Positions 21,782 through 30,246 of a stretch of DNA of 32,742 bases are shown here, piece after piece. The notes below the pieces were generated by a model that saw nothing but the letters and a program-made list of their open reading frames with translations, searched no databases and was not told the DNA's origin. Origin of the DNA: Elusimicrobia bacterium CG1_02_56_21. Its GTDB lineage: Bacteria > Elusimicrobiota > Elusimicrobia > Elusimicrobiales > UBA9959. The DNA lies in the NCBI GenBank assembly GCA_001871115.1, contig MNUR01000128.1, positions 1-32,742 on the forward strand. The letters are read 5' to 3'. Within the stretch, counting starts at the first letter, position 1. Each line of letters starts with the position of its first letter. The position numbers and the translations under genes are program-made.

Positions 21782-22480
21782 GCAGCAAACATAAGGCCGG
21801 TTATCGCCAGTTTTCCCCCTATCTTTATCTTTCCCTGCCTGAAAAATTCGCCGAAAACCGCTTCCCGACGCTGTTTTATCTATAATAACAAAAAGCGGGG
21901 CTTTTTCCTGAAATTTTCACAAGCACCCCCCCCGGCGGTTATCGGGCGTACCGGGAGTTCCGAAGCGGTTTTATTCAATCGTCGGCCGGGGCGGGTTCAA
22001 TTACTTCGTATAAATCGCCTTTCGGATCCGGCTGGCATTCTTCGTCCGGCGGGCCGCCTGCCTTCGGGGCGGGCTTGAACTTCGGAAATTCCGAAGGCAG
22101 CCCCACTGAGTTAAGATCCGTACAAGTTCTTTATCGTTCAAGATAACAGCTACAGGCTTCATTTCTAGTTTGCATTCGGGGCAGAGAAAGCGCACGACCC
22201 CGTAGCTCAGAACTCCGCATTCCACGAATTTTTCAAGGGCCGTTATTATGGCGGGATGGGGGCGAGGACGCGTGTCGAAAGGGTTTTTGAGCCATTGTTC
22301 AAATTCCGGCAGGTTAGCGGGGACTATTTGAGACAGAAGGCTGGCTGCAGGATTTCTGGCGCGATAGGATGTCTTCTGACATGCGACATCATGCGGCCGC
22401 CGGCCATTCGACACAATAGCCGGGACCAGTTCCGTTACGGCGGACGCCCCCTCTTTGGCGCACATTACTCCCCCGAACAA
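21778..22480 (-). mobile_element. IS91-family remnant 7: transposase with large internal deletion plus element end
   Basis: This is the longest copy. The minus-strand frame at 22001-22480 encodes the N-terminal IS91 segment LPEFEQWLKNPFDTRPRPHP and ALEKFVECGVLSYGVVRFLC, then passes directly into the C-terminal segment CKLEMKPVAVILNDKELVRI. The entire catalytic Y1/HUH core is missing, with the joint at the CPEC zinc motif. Downstream come the degraded tail and the element end with GGCAGCAAACATAAGGCC. It is non-autonomous. Family assignment rests on both the N- and C-terminal zinc regions. Confidence 0.8.
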
Positions 22481-22483
22481 ATA

Positions 22484-22648
22484 TTATTGCGCTTTCACTT
22501 CCAAATAGCTTAACAGCTGTCCCCGACAAGGGCTTGTCCTCACGCGCAGGGCGGCCTTAAGTTCCGCGGGATCCAGGCGAGCGACCACGCCCTCGGCGTC
22601 ATTCAAGGTTATAGCGAGCCCGCGCCCGCGCCTGTCTTTTATTTTCAT
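22484..22648 (-). CDS. Small hypothetical protein downstream of the U32 gene
   Basis: An ATG at 22648, 18 nt after the U32 stop, opens 54 codons: MKIKDRRGRGLAITLNDAEG, then VVARLDPAELKAALRV and a C-terminal tail LLSYLEVKAQ. The ribosome site is weak (GGACGG). The tight spacing suggests a shared transcript. The N-terminal part reads like a genuine small basic protein; the tail borders IS91 remnant 7 and may not be original. No family was recognised. Confidence 0.4.
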   Translation of the reverse strand: MKIKDRRGRGLAITLNDAEGVVARLDPAELKAALRVRTSPCRGQLLSYLEVKAQ

Positions 22649-22666
22649 TTATAACCGTCCGCCACC

Positions 22667-24511
22667 CTACTTTACGCCCTTCCTGAAATTAAAAGCGAAA
22701 GAATCTTTAAAGTTAATACCCACCGCATAGGCTGCCAGCAGCTCCGACAGGAACTTTTTATCCGGCTTTATATAGCTCAGGTCCAGGCAGAACTCGTTAA
22801 TGCCGGCGTTTTTCAGCTCCGCTCTGGCGTTAAACAGCATAACCGGTTTTTTGCTGACCAGGATATTCAGGTTTCCCTCCATGAACTGGTCCAGCTCCAG
22901 GTCTGTTTTATCGGAAGCCACTCTCCCGTAATCATGCTCCCTGGTCAGCATTCTTGACCTGGTAACCACCGGCCTGCCGAAGAGGGTGACGATCAGAGGG
23001 AAATTTAACTTTTTGATGTTGAGAACATCGTCTTCCCAGGAAGTAAAAAAACTCCTTATCCCGAGGTCTTTTAATGCCCTGCCCGCATAAGAGTTCCAGG
23101 CATATAAAAAAGGGCCCGCTATTTTTACGGCATTTTCCGGGACTATATCGAAATGCGAGATATTGTTCAGGATGTATTCTTTAGCGGTTATTTTTTTATA
23201 GTCGCCCAGCTCCCTTTCCGCTATGAACGGCGGGAATTCAACCGCCGCATTTTCCGGAACATGGCGCAGGTTGCTCTGGTTTAAGGAAAAAATTATATTA
23301 TCCCGGCCCAGCAGCTTCAGCCAGGCGGGGTCGCTGACCTTGAACCACAGTTTTTCTTTTTGCCGAAGCGGCCTTGCCCAGACCCTGGCTACAAGGTCGG
23401 TATATTGCGCAGGAGGCAAGCCTTCGGCAGCTTCTTTACCCTGGTAAGCGCTGTATACGGCCTCCAGCTCTTTGGTTAAAGCTTCGCCGTCAAAATCCGC
23501 GGTCCCGGCCAGGTAGACCGGGTCGCCTTTTTTAAAGCCGGAAGTGTCCGGGGTTTCGAGGCCGTATTTAAACATGCAGCTTCGGTCTGTCTTGGGGTCT
23601 ACTATGCGGATTCTGTCCCCGACCTTGGCTTTAAAGTCGGGGAATTCCCCTATCTGAACCCCCATGCACTGCGCTTTTTCCGGCTCGAACAAATTCTCGT
23701 CCCGCCCTGAAAAAAGGCAGGTGGTCTTCTTGCGCCCCAGGTCTTCTCCTTTCAGGCCGGTCTTATACTGGGAGACAGCCTTATATACATATTCGCTGCT
23801 GCGCATTCTCCCTTCTATTTTCAGGGAGCAGACTCCGGTCTTGGCAATACTTTCCAGATGGTCTATCAGTTCCAGGTCTTTTGGCGAGAACAGGTACCCC
23901 TTTGCTTTCCTGCCGTGCCAGAGCCTTCGGCAGGGCTGCGCACAGCGGCCCCGGTTGCCGCTCAGGCCGCCGGTCAGGGAGGAGAACAGGCACATCCCGG
24001 AAATAGAGAAACAGAGCGCTCCGTGAACGAAGATCTCGTACTCTATGCCCTTGTTAGAGCCTGTTATGATTTTTATCTCGGCCAGTGTAAGCTCCCTGGC
24101 CAGGACCACTCGTTTAAAGCCCAGCCGCGCCAGGACTTTGGCCCCGGAGGAATTGTGGCAAGCCAGCTGGGTGCTGGCGTGAAGCCGCAGGCCGGGGAAA
24201 AAATCATGTATTATGCGCGCCAGGCCCAGGTCCTGGACTATAACGGCGTCCACACCCACACCGGAGATACCGGAGAGCAGCCTGACGGCGCCGCTCACCT
24301 CTTCCTGCTTAATAAGGATGTTCATAACGAGGTATACTTTTACCTTCCTGGAATGCGCGTAATCGGTCAGTACCGCGAGGTCATGGAGGTCCAGGTTGGG
24401 AGCGCTTTTACGGGCATTGAAATCTTTAAGCCCTACATAAACGGAATCCGCCCCCGCTTTGATCGCGGCGATAAATGATTCTTTTGAGCCTGCGGGTGCC
24501 AGGATTTCCAT
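22667..24511 (-). CDS. rlhA: U32-family protein, RlhA-like
   Basis: From ATG 24511 the product has 614 residues and starts in the family manner, MEILAPAGSKESFIAAIKAG; a TTG at 24583 adds a basic leader and is less likely. The U32 signature is present: EIFVHGALCFSISGMCLFSS followed by GNRGRCAQPCR. Cys167, Cys174, Cys190 and Cys194 have almost the spacing of the Fe-S cluster cysteines of E. coli RlhA. The long C-terminal region also suits RlhA rather than TrhP or UbiU/UbiV. RlhA hydroxylates a cytidine of 23S rRNA with prephenate as the oxygen-linked cofactor source. The RlhA assignment is by length and cysteine pattern; U32 membership is certain. No strong ribosome site is visible. Confidence 0.85.
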   Translation of the reverse strand: MEILAPAGSKESFIAAIKAGADSVYVGLKDFNARKSAPNLDLHDLAVLTDYAHSRKVKVYLVMNILIKQEEVSGAVRLLSGISGVGVDAVIVQDLGLARIIHDFFPGLRLHASTQLACHNSSGAKVLARLGFKRVVLARELTLAEIKIITGSNKGIEYEIFVHGALCFSISGMCLFSSLTGGLSGNRGRCAQPCRRLWHGRKAKGYLFSPKDLELIDHLESIAKTGVCSLKIEGRMRSSEYVYKAVSQYKTGLKGEDLGRKKTTCLFSGRDENLFEPEKAQCMGVQIGEFPDFKAKVGDRIRIVDPKTDRSCMFKYGLETPDTSGFKKGDPVYLAGTADFDGEALTKELEAVYSAYQGKEAAEGLPPAQYTDLVARVWARPLRQKEKLWFKVSDPAWLKLLGRDNIIFSLNQSNLRHVPENAAVEFPPFIAERELGDYKKITAKEYILNNISHFDIVPENAVKIAGPFLYAWNSYAGRALKDLGIRSFFTSWEDDVLNIKKLNFPLIVTLFGRPVVTRSRMLTREHDYGRVASDKTDLELDQFMEGNLNILVSKKPVMLFNARAELKNAGINEFCLDLSYIKPDKKFLSELLAAYAVGINFKDSFAFNFRKGVK

Positions 24512-24638
24512 AGTTAAAACGGTTACCGGTTCTGATACTGCCTGATATGCCCAAAAACGCTTCCTTGCCTTCCATTTTATCAATAATAACAGGAAGCCGG
24601 GGTATTTTCCGGTTATTTTACCGTCTTCAGGAATCTCA

Positions 24639-24660
24639 GGGCCCGCTTAGGGCCCGCTTA
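24639..24660. repeat. 11-bp tandem duplication
   Basis: GGGCCCGCTTA is present twice in a row between the U32 and SWIB genes. It has no obvious role and may be a recent slip duplication. Confidence 0.6.
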
Positions 24661-24827
24661 GAAGGAAACCACGCATAGAAGGCCCAAAATAGCCTATTGC
24701 TTTCCTAAGTGCCTTTTTTGCTAGTATCTAGGCATATCCGATTTTCAAGCCTATACGCTGAAGTATCCAAGGCTGTGACTGGTAAACGGATAGAAAAGCT
24801 AATATCGGTAAATTTAAGGAGATTAAA

Positions 24828-25073
24828 ATGGCAAACGCGAAATTTATGAAACCTGTACAGCCGGACGCGGACCTGGCGGCGATAGTAGGCAGCACCCCCA
24901 TCCCCCGCACCGAGATCATCAAGAAAATGTGGGACTATATAAAGGCCAATGGCCTGCAGGACAAGGTCAACAAGCGCAATATCAACGGTGACGAGAAGCT
25001 GCTGAAGCTTTTCGGGAAGCCCCAGGTTACTATGTTCGAACTGGCCGGCATCATCTCAAAGCACGTAAAATAA
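24828..25073 (+). CDS. SWIB/MDM2-domain protein
   Basis: An 81-residue protein with AAGGAG 6 nt before its ATG. Residues 8-80 form one SWIB domain: FMKPVQPDADLAAIVGSTPI, then PRTEIIKKMWDYIKANGLQD, NKRNINGDEKLLKLFGKPQV and FELAGIISKHVK. SWIB domains are known from eukaryotic chromatin remodellers and as stand-alone proteins or topoisomerase fusions in Chlamydiae and some other bacteria. The bacterial stand-alone form is small and basic and may bind DNA or the topoisomerase, but this is not settled. The gene is single, on the plus strand, and followed by its own terminator. Confidence 0.92.
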   Translation: MANAKFMKPVQPDADLAAIVGSTPIPRTEIIKKMWDYIKANGLQDKVNKRNINGDEKLLKLFGKPQVTMFELAGIISKHVK

Positions 25074-25092
25074 GCGGCATTTCGCTGAAAAA

Positions 25093-25128
25093 GAGAGCCT
25101 TCCGTTATTCCGGGGGGCTCTCCTTTTA
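25093..25128 (+). terminator. Rho-independent terminator of the SWIB gene
   Basis: GAGAGCC (25093-25099) and GGCTCTC (25116-25122) form a 7-bp stem followed by CTTTTA. It begins 20 bp after the SWIB stop codon. Confidence 0.8.
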
Positions 25129-25196
25129 TCTGCTGCTCCGGTTACCGGCGGTCGGGCAGAACCCCGGTTCCCCCCTCTTCACGATTCCCGAAGCGG

Positions 25197-25202
25197 TATA
25201 AT
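25197..25202 (+). promoter_or_regulatory. -10 box touching the pcp start codon
   Basis: TATAAT ends one base before the ATG at 25203 and 6 nt before the in-frame ATG at 25209. Transcription from it would begin at or near 25209, giving a leaderless mRNA that starts with the second ATG. Confidence 0.55.
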
Positions 25203-25823
25203 ATGCGTATGAAGAAAATACTGATAACAGCTTTTGAACCTTTTGCCGGGCGCGCAGCGAACCCTTCTCTGCAGGTAATGGCAGGCCTGAAAAACCCTCC
25301 CGGCGCCCGGCTCTTCAAGGCGCGGCTGCCGGTAAGCGGCAAAGCCGTGGGCAAAAAGATAGCGGCCCTGATAGGGCGGATAAAGCCGGACCTGGTAATA
25401 TCGCTGGGACTGGCAGCCGGGGAAGCGGCCATGCGGATAGAACGTTTTGCGGTAAATATCGCCGACTACGGCATAAAGGACAATGCCGGGTGGAGGCCGG
25501 AAGGGAAAAAACTGCAGGCCGATGGTCCGGCCGCTTATTTTGTAACAGCCGACCCTCTTAAGCTGGCCGCGGCAGCCCGCAATGCCGGCGCGCCGGCTTA
25601 TGTAAGCAACCACGCCGGAGGTTATGTCTGCAATACCCTGATGTACGAAGCCCTCCACGCCCTGGCGGCGGCGGGGACAAAAGCGAAGTATGCATTCATC
25701 CATCTCCCGGTCACTACTGAAATGGCCCTCAAGGAAAAACCCGGTAAAAACATCAACCCGTCCCTGCCTCTGGACCTGCTGATAAAAGCAGTAAGTTCCG
25801 CAATAAAAAAAGCCGCCCTCTAG
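25203..25823 (+). CDS. pcp: Pyroglutamyl-peptidase I (peptidase C15)
   Basis: The 206-residue enzyme removes N-terminal pyroglutamate from peptides in the cytoplasm. It begins KKILITAFEPFAGRAANPS and carries the C15 triad: Glu80 in RIERFAVNIADY, Cys143 in SNHAGGYVCNTLMYEAL, and His167 in YAFIHLP. The length is typical. The start is either ATG 25203 or, more likely if the adjacent TATAAT is the promoter, ATG 25209, which would remove two residues. No Shine-Dalgarno is present. The gene is monocistronic, ends with TAG, and converges on glgB across a highly structured intergenic segment. Confidence 0.92.
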   Translation: MRMKKILITAFEPFAGRAANPSLQVMAGLKNPPGARLFKARLPVSGKAVGKKIAALIGRIKPDLVISLGLAAGEAAMRIERFAVNIADYGIKDNAGWRPEGKKLQADGPAAYFVTADPLKLAAAARNAGAPAYVSNHAGGYVCNTLMYEALHALAAAGTKAKYAFIHLPVTTEMALKEKPGKNINPSLPLDLLIKAVSSAIKKAAL

Positions 25824-25968
25824 TACGGCCAGGCACGACTGCTGGACACTGGGCGGCAAGGGGTTGCCCTGGAGCCGCTTTGGGGAGGGGGGCCCCAGCC
25901 TGAATATCCCGGCTGGGGGGAACCGCGCAACGGTTCCTGCGCGGCGGAATGGGCAACCCCTTACCGCC
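25812..25968. ncRNA. Structured inverted-repeat element between pcp and glgB
   Basis: Outer arms 25852-25869 and 25951-25968 pair over 18 positions with one mismatch (core AAGGGGTTGCCC). Inside are two perfect hairpins: CCCCAGCC/GGCTGGGG (25893-25900, 25911-25918) and CCGCGCA/TGCGCGG (25923-25929, 25938-25944). In addition GCCGCCC at 25812-25818, inside the pcp 3' end, can pair with GGGCGGC at 25851-25857 and so compete with the outer stem. The layout could be a bidirectional terminator, a small non-coding RNA or a mobile palindromic element. No RNA family was recognised. Confidence 0.5.
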
Positions 25969-25992
25969 TTCATTCAATCTCTTGAAGATTAA

Positions 25993-27903
25993 CTACTCGC
26001 AGCACTTGAAAAACACTGTGGAGAGCGGAGGCAGGGTAAGCAGGAGCGAATAGGGCTTGCCGTGTGAAGGCACGGTTTCGGCCGTCACCCCGCCAAGGTT
26101 CCCCATCCCGCTGCCCCAATAGGCCTGGGCGTCGCTGTTCAGCATTTCCTTCCAGAAACCGCCGCGCGGAACGCCTACGCGATAACCGTGCCGCGGCACG
26201 GAGGTGAAATTGCAGACCACAAGCACGGCTTCCCCCGGCTTTTCATTCTTGCGCAGGAAAGCTGCAACACTCTGCTGGGTATCGTTAGCGTCTATCCACT
26301 CAAAACCGTTAGCGCTGCAGTTCAGCTCGTGTAAAGAGGGCTCCGACCGGTAAAGCTTGTTAAGGTCCCTCACCAGATTCTGCATCCCGGAATGCGGCCC
26401 CTGTTCCGTAAGATGCCAGTCCAGGCTGCGGTCATGGCTCCATTCCCCCCCCTGCGCGAATTCGCAGCCCATGAACATAAGTTTCTGGCCCGGCTGCGCG
26501 AACATAAAACCGTAGAGCAGGCGCAAATTGGCGAATTTCTGCCAGTCGTCACCGGTCATCTTCCCCAGCATGGAACCCTTGCCGTGAGCCACTTCATCAT
26601 GCGAGAAAGGCAGCACAAAATTCTCGCTGAAAGCGTAGAGCATCCGGAAAGTCAGGTTATTATGATGATATTTCCGGAATATCGGGTCCGTGGAAAAATA
26701 CCGGAGAATATCGTGCATCCAGCCCATGTCCCACTTTAAGCCGAAACCCAGTCCGCCTATATACGTGGGCCGGGAAACCATCGGCCAGGAAGTGGATTCC
26801 TCGGCATAGGTCTGCACGCCGGGATAGTTCTGGTAAACCACCTCGTTGAACTGCTTGAGGAAGGCTATGGCCTCCAGATTCTCATTTCCGCCGTACTTAT
26901 TAGCCACCCACTGCCCGTCCTTGCGGGAATAATCCAGGTAGAGCATGGAAGCCACGGCGTCCACACGCAAGCCGTCTATATGGTATTTGTCCAGCCAGAA
27001 CAGCGCGCCGCTAAGCAGAAAACTTTTTACCTCGTTCCGCCCGAAATTAAATATAGAGCTGCCCCAGTCCGGGTGAAAACCCTGCCTGGGATCGGCGTGC
27101 TCGTAAAGGTGGGTTCCGTCAAAATAAGCCAGGCCGTGCGCGTCGGAAGGAAAATGCGCCGGGACCCAGTCCAGGATCACCCCTATCCCTTCCTGATGCA
27201 GGCAGTCCACTAAATACATAAAATCGGCCGGGCTCCCGTAGCGGCTGGTAGGAGCGAAGTAACCGGTGGTCTGGTAGCCCCAGGAACCGTAAAAAGGATG
27301 CTCCGTTATCGGCATCAATTCTATGTGCGAAAACCCCATTTCTTTTGCGTATTTAGGCAGCTGCGCGGCCATTTCCCTGTAGGTCAGGGAACGGTTATTC
27401 TCGCCCGGAACGCGCCGCCAGGAACCAAGGTGAACTTCATAGATAGAGACCGGCTTTTTAAGACCATTGGCTCCGCCCCGGACCTTCATCCACTGCTCGT
27501 CCCCCCATTTATAATCCAGGGAGCCCACCACTGAAGCTGTTTTAGGCGGGATCTCGGTGGCCAAAGCCATCGGGTCCGCTTTTTCCGCGCAAAAATCCCC
27601 GTATTTTGAGGCTATATAATATTTGTAGTTCTGTCCCTGGACGACTTTGGGAATAAAACCCTCCCAGATGCCGGAACTTCCCCGCTCTTTTAAAGCGTCA
27701 TGGCCCTTGTCCCAGCCGTTAAAATCCCCTATCACATGCACTTCCCTGGCATTCGGGGCCCAGACCGCGAACACTGTTCCCTCAACCCCGCCTATTTCGG
27801 CGGGATGCGCGCCGAGCTTTTCATAAAGCCTGAAATGGTTGCCTTCATTGAACAGGTAAATATCCTGGTCGGTGAGGAGGTGAGTGTTTTTTTCTTTTTC
27901 CAT
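25993..27903 (-). CDS. glgB: 1,4-alpha-glucan branching enzyme
   Basis: A 636-residue GH13 enzyme makes alpha-1,6 branches in glycogen. Residues about 15-130 are the N-terminal carbohydrate-binding module ([20 protein letters not shown]). The catalytic barrel follows with [20 protein letters not shown], nucleophile Asp315 in [10 protein letters not shown], acid/base Glu368 in AEEST, and Asp436 in [11 protein letters not shown]. The C-terminal beta domain ends [10 protein letters not shown]. The length is that of the short GlgB forms lacking the extra N-terminal module. Start ATG 27903 has no Shine-Dalgarno; TATTAT lies 11 nt upstream, suggesting a leader of only a few nucleotides. No other glycogen genes are adjacent. 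Confidence 0.95.
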   Translation of the reverse strand: MEKEKNTHLLTDQDIYLFNEGNHFRLYEKLGAHPAEIGGVEGTVFAVWAPNAREVHVIGDFNGWDKGHDALKERGSSGIWEGFIPKVVQGQNYKYYIASKYGDFCAEKADPMALATEIPPKTASVVGSLDYKWGDEQWMKVRGGANGLKKPVSIYEVHLGSWRRVPGENNRSLTYREMAAQLPKYAKEMGFSHIELMPITEHPFYGSWGYQTTGYFAPTSRYGSPADFMYLVDCLHQEGIGVILDWVPAHFPSDAHGLAYFDGTHLYEHADPRQGFHPDWGSSIFNFGRNEVKSFLLSGALFWLDKYHIDGLRVDAVASMLYLDYSRKDGQWVANKYGGNENLEAIAFLKQFNEVVYQNYPGVQTYAEESTSWPMVSRPTYIGGLGFGLKWDMGWMHDILRYFSTDPIFRKYHHNNLTFRMLYAFSENFVLPFSHDEVAHGKGSMLGKMTGDDWQKFANLRLLYGFMFAQPGQKLMFMGCEFAQGGEWSHDRSLDWHLTEQGPHSGMQNLVRDLNKLYRSEPSLHELNCSANGFEWIDANDTQQSVAAFLRKNEKPGEAVLVVCNFTSVPRHGYRVGVPRGGFWKEMLNSDAQAYWGSGMGNLGGVTAETVPSHGKPYSLLLTLPPLSTVFFKCCE

Positions 27904-27940
27904 GGAATATAGGAATAATACAAAATTGACCGAAGCAGGG

Positions 27941-28003
27941 TGATATTGAGGGCTTTACTCCGCTAGTTGACCAGCCCGCGGGAGTGCGGGCCGGGCAATA
28001 TCA
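27941..28003. repeat. Nested inverted repeat between prlC and glgB
   Basis: TGATATTG (27941-27948) and CAATATCA (27996-28003) form 8-bp outer arms; between them GCCCGC and GCGGGC make an inner hairpin around GGGAGT. There is no T-run. It sits between the oligopeptidase stop and the glgB start and may terminate or insulate transcription. Confidence 0.45.
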
Positions 28004-28017
28004 GGCACGGATATTAT

Positions 28018-30075
28018 TCACGCGCTTTTAGCCAGGCCGCTGTGGCGCAGCAGCGCCTTAGCGCTGGGTGCGCGCCCCCTGAAAGCTTTAAAGACCTCGG
28101 CCGGGTGTACGCTGCCTCCAAGGCCCAGCACAGTTTCCCTGAACCTGGCGCCGGTTTGCGACAGCGCTTCCGGGTCTCCCAGGCCGGCTTCTTCGAAAGC
28201 TTCAAAAGCGTCCGCGCTCAGGACCTCCGCCCATTTGTAGCTGTAATACCCCGCGGCATAGCCGCCGGCGAAGATATGAGTGAAAGAACAGAGGTACCTG
28301 TCTTCCTCCAGGGGAGGGATTACCGCGGTTTTGGCGGCAACTTCTTTTTGTATAGCCTTGATGTCCGGATCTTTTACCGAATGCAGCGCCATATCCGTAA
28401 GGCCCAGGCCCACCTGCCTGAGCATGATCATGCCCGCCCTGAAGGACCTGGAGGCTTTTATTTTTTCAAAGGTTTCTGCGGGCAGGGTCTCACCTGTCTT
28501 ATAATGCTTCGCCATCCCAAGCAGCGTCTCTTTATGGTAGCACCAGTTCTCCATGAACTGGCTCGGCAGTTCTACGGCGTCCCACTCCACCCCGCTTATC
28601 CCCGACACGTCAGGATAGCCTATATTGGTCAGCATATGCTGCAGGCCGTGCCCGAACTCGTGGAACATGGTATTAACCTCGCCGAATGATATCAGCGAGG
28701 GCTTTTCCCCCACCGGGGGAGTAAAGTTGCAGGTCAGGGTGGCCACCGGGATCCGCTCGCCTATGGAGGAAACCCGCCTGCCCACCACGGTGTTCATCCA
28801 GGCGCCGCCCCGCTTGTTTTCCGGGCGGGAATAAGCGTCCAGGAAGAAAGACGCTATATGCTTTTTGGAAGCGTCGAAAACCTTGAAAAACCGCACGTCC
28901 GGGTTCCAGACCCGCGCTTCGCCGTCTGCCGCCTCTACTTTTACTCCGAATATCTTGCTCACCAGCGAGAACATACCGTTCAAAACTTTTTCCAGCGAAA
29001 AATACGGCCTCAGTTCTTCGTCCGTATAGCCGAATTTCTGCTCCTCCATCCGCTTGGCCCAATAGCCTATGTCCCAATGATTCAGCGCTCCGGGATGCCC
29101 CTGGGAATTTGCCAGGGCGGTTATTTCCTTAAGCTCCTCTTTGGCAGGATCTAGCGCCGCAAGCCGCAGTTCCTCCAGCAGGCTGCCTACCTCGCCCGCG
29201 CTCCCCGCCATCTTGGTGGCCAGGGAAACCTCGGAGTAGGTAGCGTAGCCCAGCAGGCCGGCTTCTTCCTGCCGGAGCTTCAGTATCCCCTCCATAAGCG
29301 GAGTATTGTTATTTTCACCGCTGGACGCCCGGGTCATGAAAGCCCGGTACAGCTTTTCGCGCAGCGCCCCTGATTTACCGAACTGCATGAACGCCACATA
29401 GACCGGCGCGTCCAGGGTCAGCAGCCATGGCCCGTTTTCGGGATCTGCTTTGGCCGGCGGATTATGGCGGGCATAAGAGTGAGCCAGCATTTCTTTTATA
29501 GACTCAGTCAGCCCTTCAGCGTCCTCTTTAGCTGTAAGGGTAAGCTTAAACCCCTTGGTCGCGTCCAGCACATTGTTCATGAACCTGGTCGCAAGCTGTG
29601 AAAGCTCTTCAGAGATCTTGTTAAACCGCTCTTTTTCCGCCCCGGCCAGCGCTATGCCCGAGAGCTTGGCCGAAAGTATGCGTTTTTCTACCGAGCGCTT
29701 CTGTCCCGCGTCTAATTTCTGCCACTCCGGCCCGTTCTGAATTGAAAGCAACTTGGCATACAAAGCAGCGGACTGCCCTATTTTGAGGCCCAGAGACACT
29801 ATCTTCGGCTGGGCCGCCTGGTAAGCGTCCCTGAGCGCCGGCTCATTGCGGACAGCATTGAGGTGGCTGACCGGGGACCAGACCCGGTCAAACCAGTCTT
29901 CCAGCGTATTCAGCTCTTCTATAACCGTGCCCCATGAAGCCGGGCGGGTATCGGTCTCTATGGAGGCCAGCTGCTTCTCAACAGATCCAGCCATCTTTTC
30001 CACCGCTTCGGCCACGTGTTCCGGCCTTATCTCATCGTATTTGGGTAAAGCCGCGTCACAAAGCAATGGGTTCAT
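28018..30075 (-). CDS. prlC: Oligopeptidase A, M3 family zinc peptidase
   Basis: A 685-residue thimet-type oligopeptidase degrades short peptides and cleaved signal peptides in the cytoplasm. The zinc site is HEFGH (His472, Glu473, His476) within NTMFHEFGHGLQH, with the third ligand in DAVELPSQFMENW (Glu502). Further family blocks are FFLDAYSRPENKRGGAWMN, IPVATLTCNF and HIFAGGYAAGYYSYKWAEVL. The N-terminal helical domain and length match OpdA/PrlC. AAGGAG lies 7 nt before the ATG, a clean ribosome site. It reads toward glgB with a 114-bp gap. No defects were seen. Confidence 0.94.
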   Translation of the reverse strand: MNPLLCDAALPKYDEIRPEHVAEAVEKMAGSVEKQLASIETDTRPASWGTVIEELNTLEDWFDRVWSPVSHLNAVRNEPALRDAYQAAQPKIVSLGLKIGQSAALYAKLLSIQNGPEWQKLDAGQKRSVEKRILSAKLSGIALAGAEKERFNKISEELSQLATRFMNNVLDATKGFKLTLTAKEDAEGLTESIKEMLAHSYARHNPPAKADPENGPWLLTLDAPVYVAFMQFGKSGALREKLYRAFMTRASSGENNNTPLMEGILKLRQEEAGLLGYATYSEVSLATKMAGSAGEVGSLLEELRLAALDPAKEELKEITALANSQGHPGALNHWDIGYWAKRMEEQKFGYTDEELRPYFSLEKVLNGMFSLVSKIFGVKVEAADGEARVWNPDVRFFKVFDASKKHIASFFLDAYSRPENKRGGAWMNTVVGRRVSSIGERIPVATLTCNFTPPVGEKPSLISFGEVNTMFHEFGHGLQHMLTNIGYPDVSGISGVEWDAVELPSQFMENWCYHKETLLGMAKHYKTGETLPAETFEKIKASRSFRAGMIMLRQVGLGLTDMALHSVKDPDIKAIQKEVAAKTAVIPPLEEDRYLCSFTHIFAGGYAAGYYSYKWAEVLSADAFEAFEEAGLGDPEALSQTGARFRETVLGLGGSVHPAEVFKAFRGRAPSAKALLRHSGLAKSA

Positions 30076-30246
30076 AATAGTTCTCCTTATCTACCCGGAT
30101 AAAAAATAAAATTTTAGCCGCTCTTAAATAATTACAAAAAAACCGCCCTGCCGTCCATTTTATATATATCACAATACCTGACCGGGTAATTAACCGCAGC
30201 GGGCTGTGCCGCAAACAACGGTTATTATTGACCACCCGGGCTTATT

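Noticed and set aside
1450..22480. Riboswitch or RNA element for the recurring intergenic block
   Set aside because: The repeated block continues into sequence encoding the IS91 transposase C-terminus in several copies, so it is transposon debris rather than a regulatory RNA.
25179..25973. Long minus-strand open frame of 264 codons
   Set aside because: It is antisense to pcp, which has a complete catalytic triad, and extends over the structured intergenic element.
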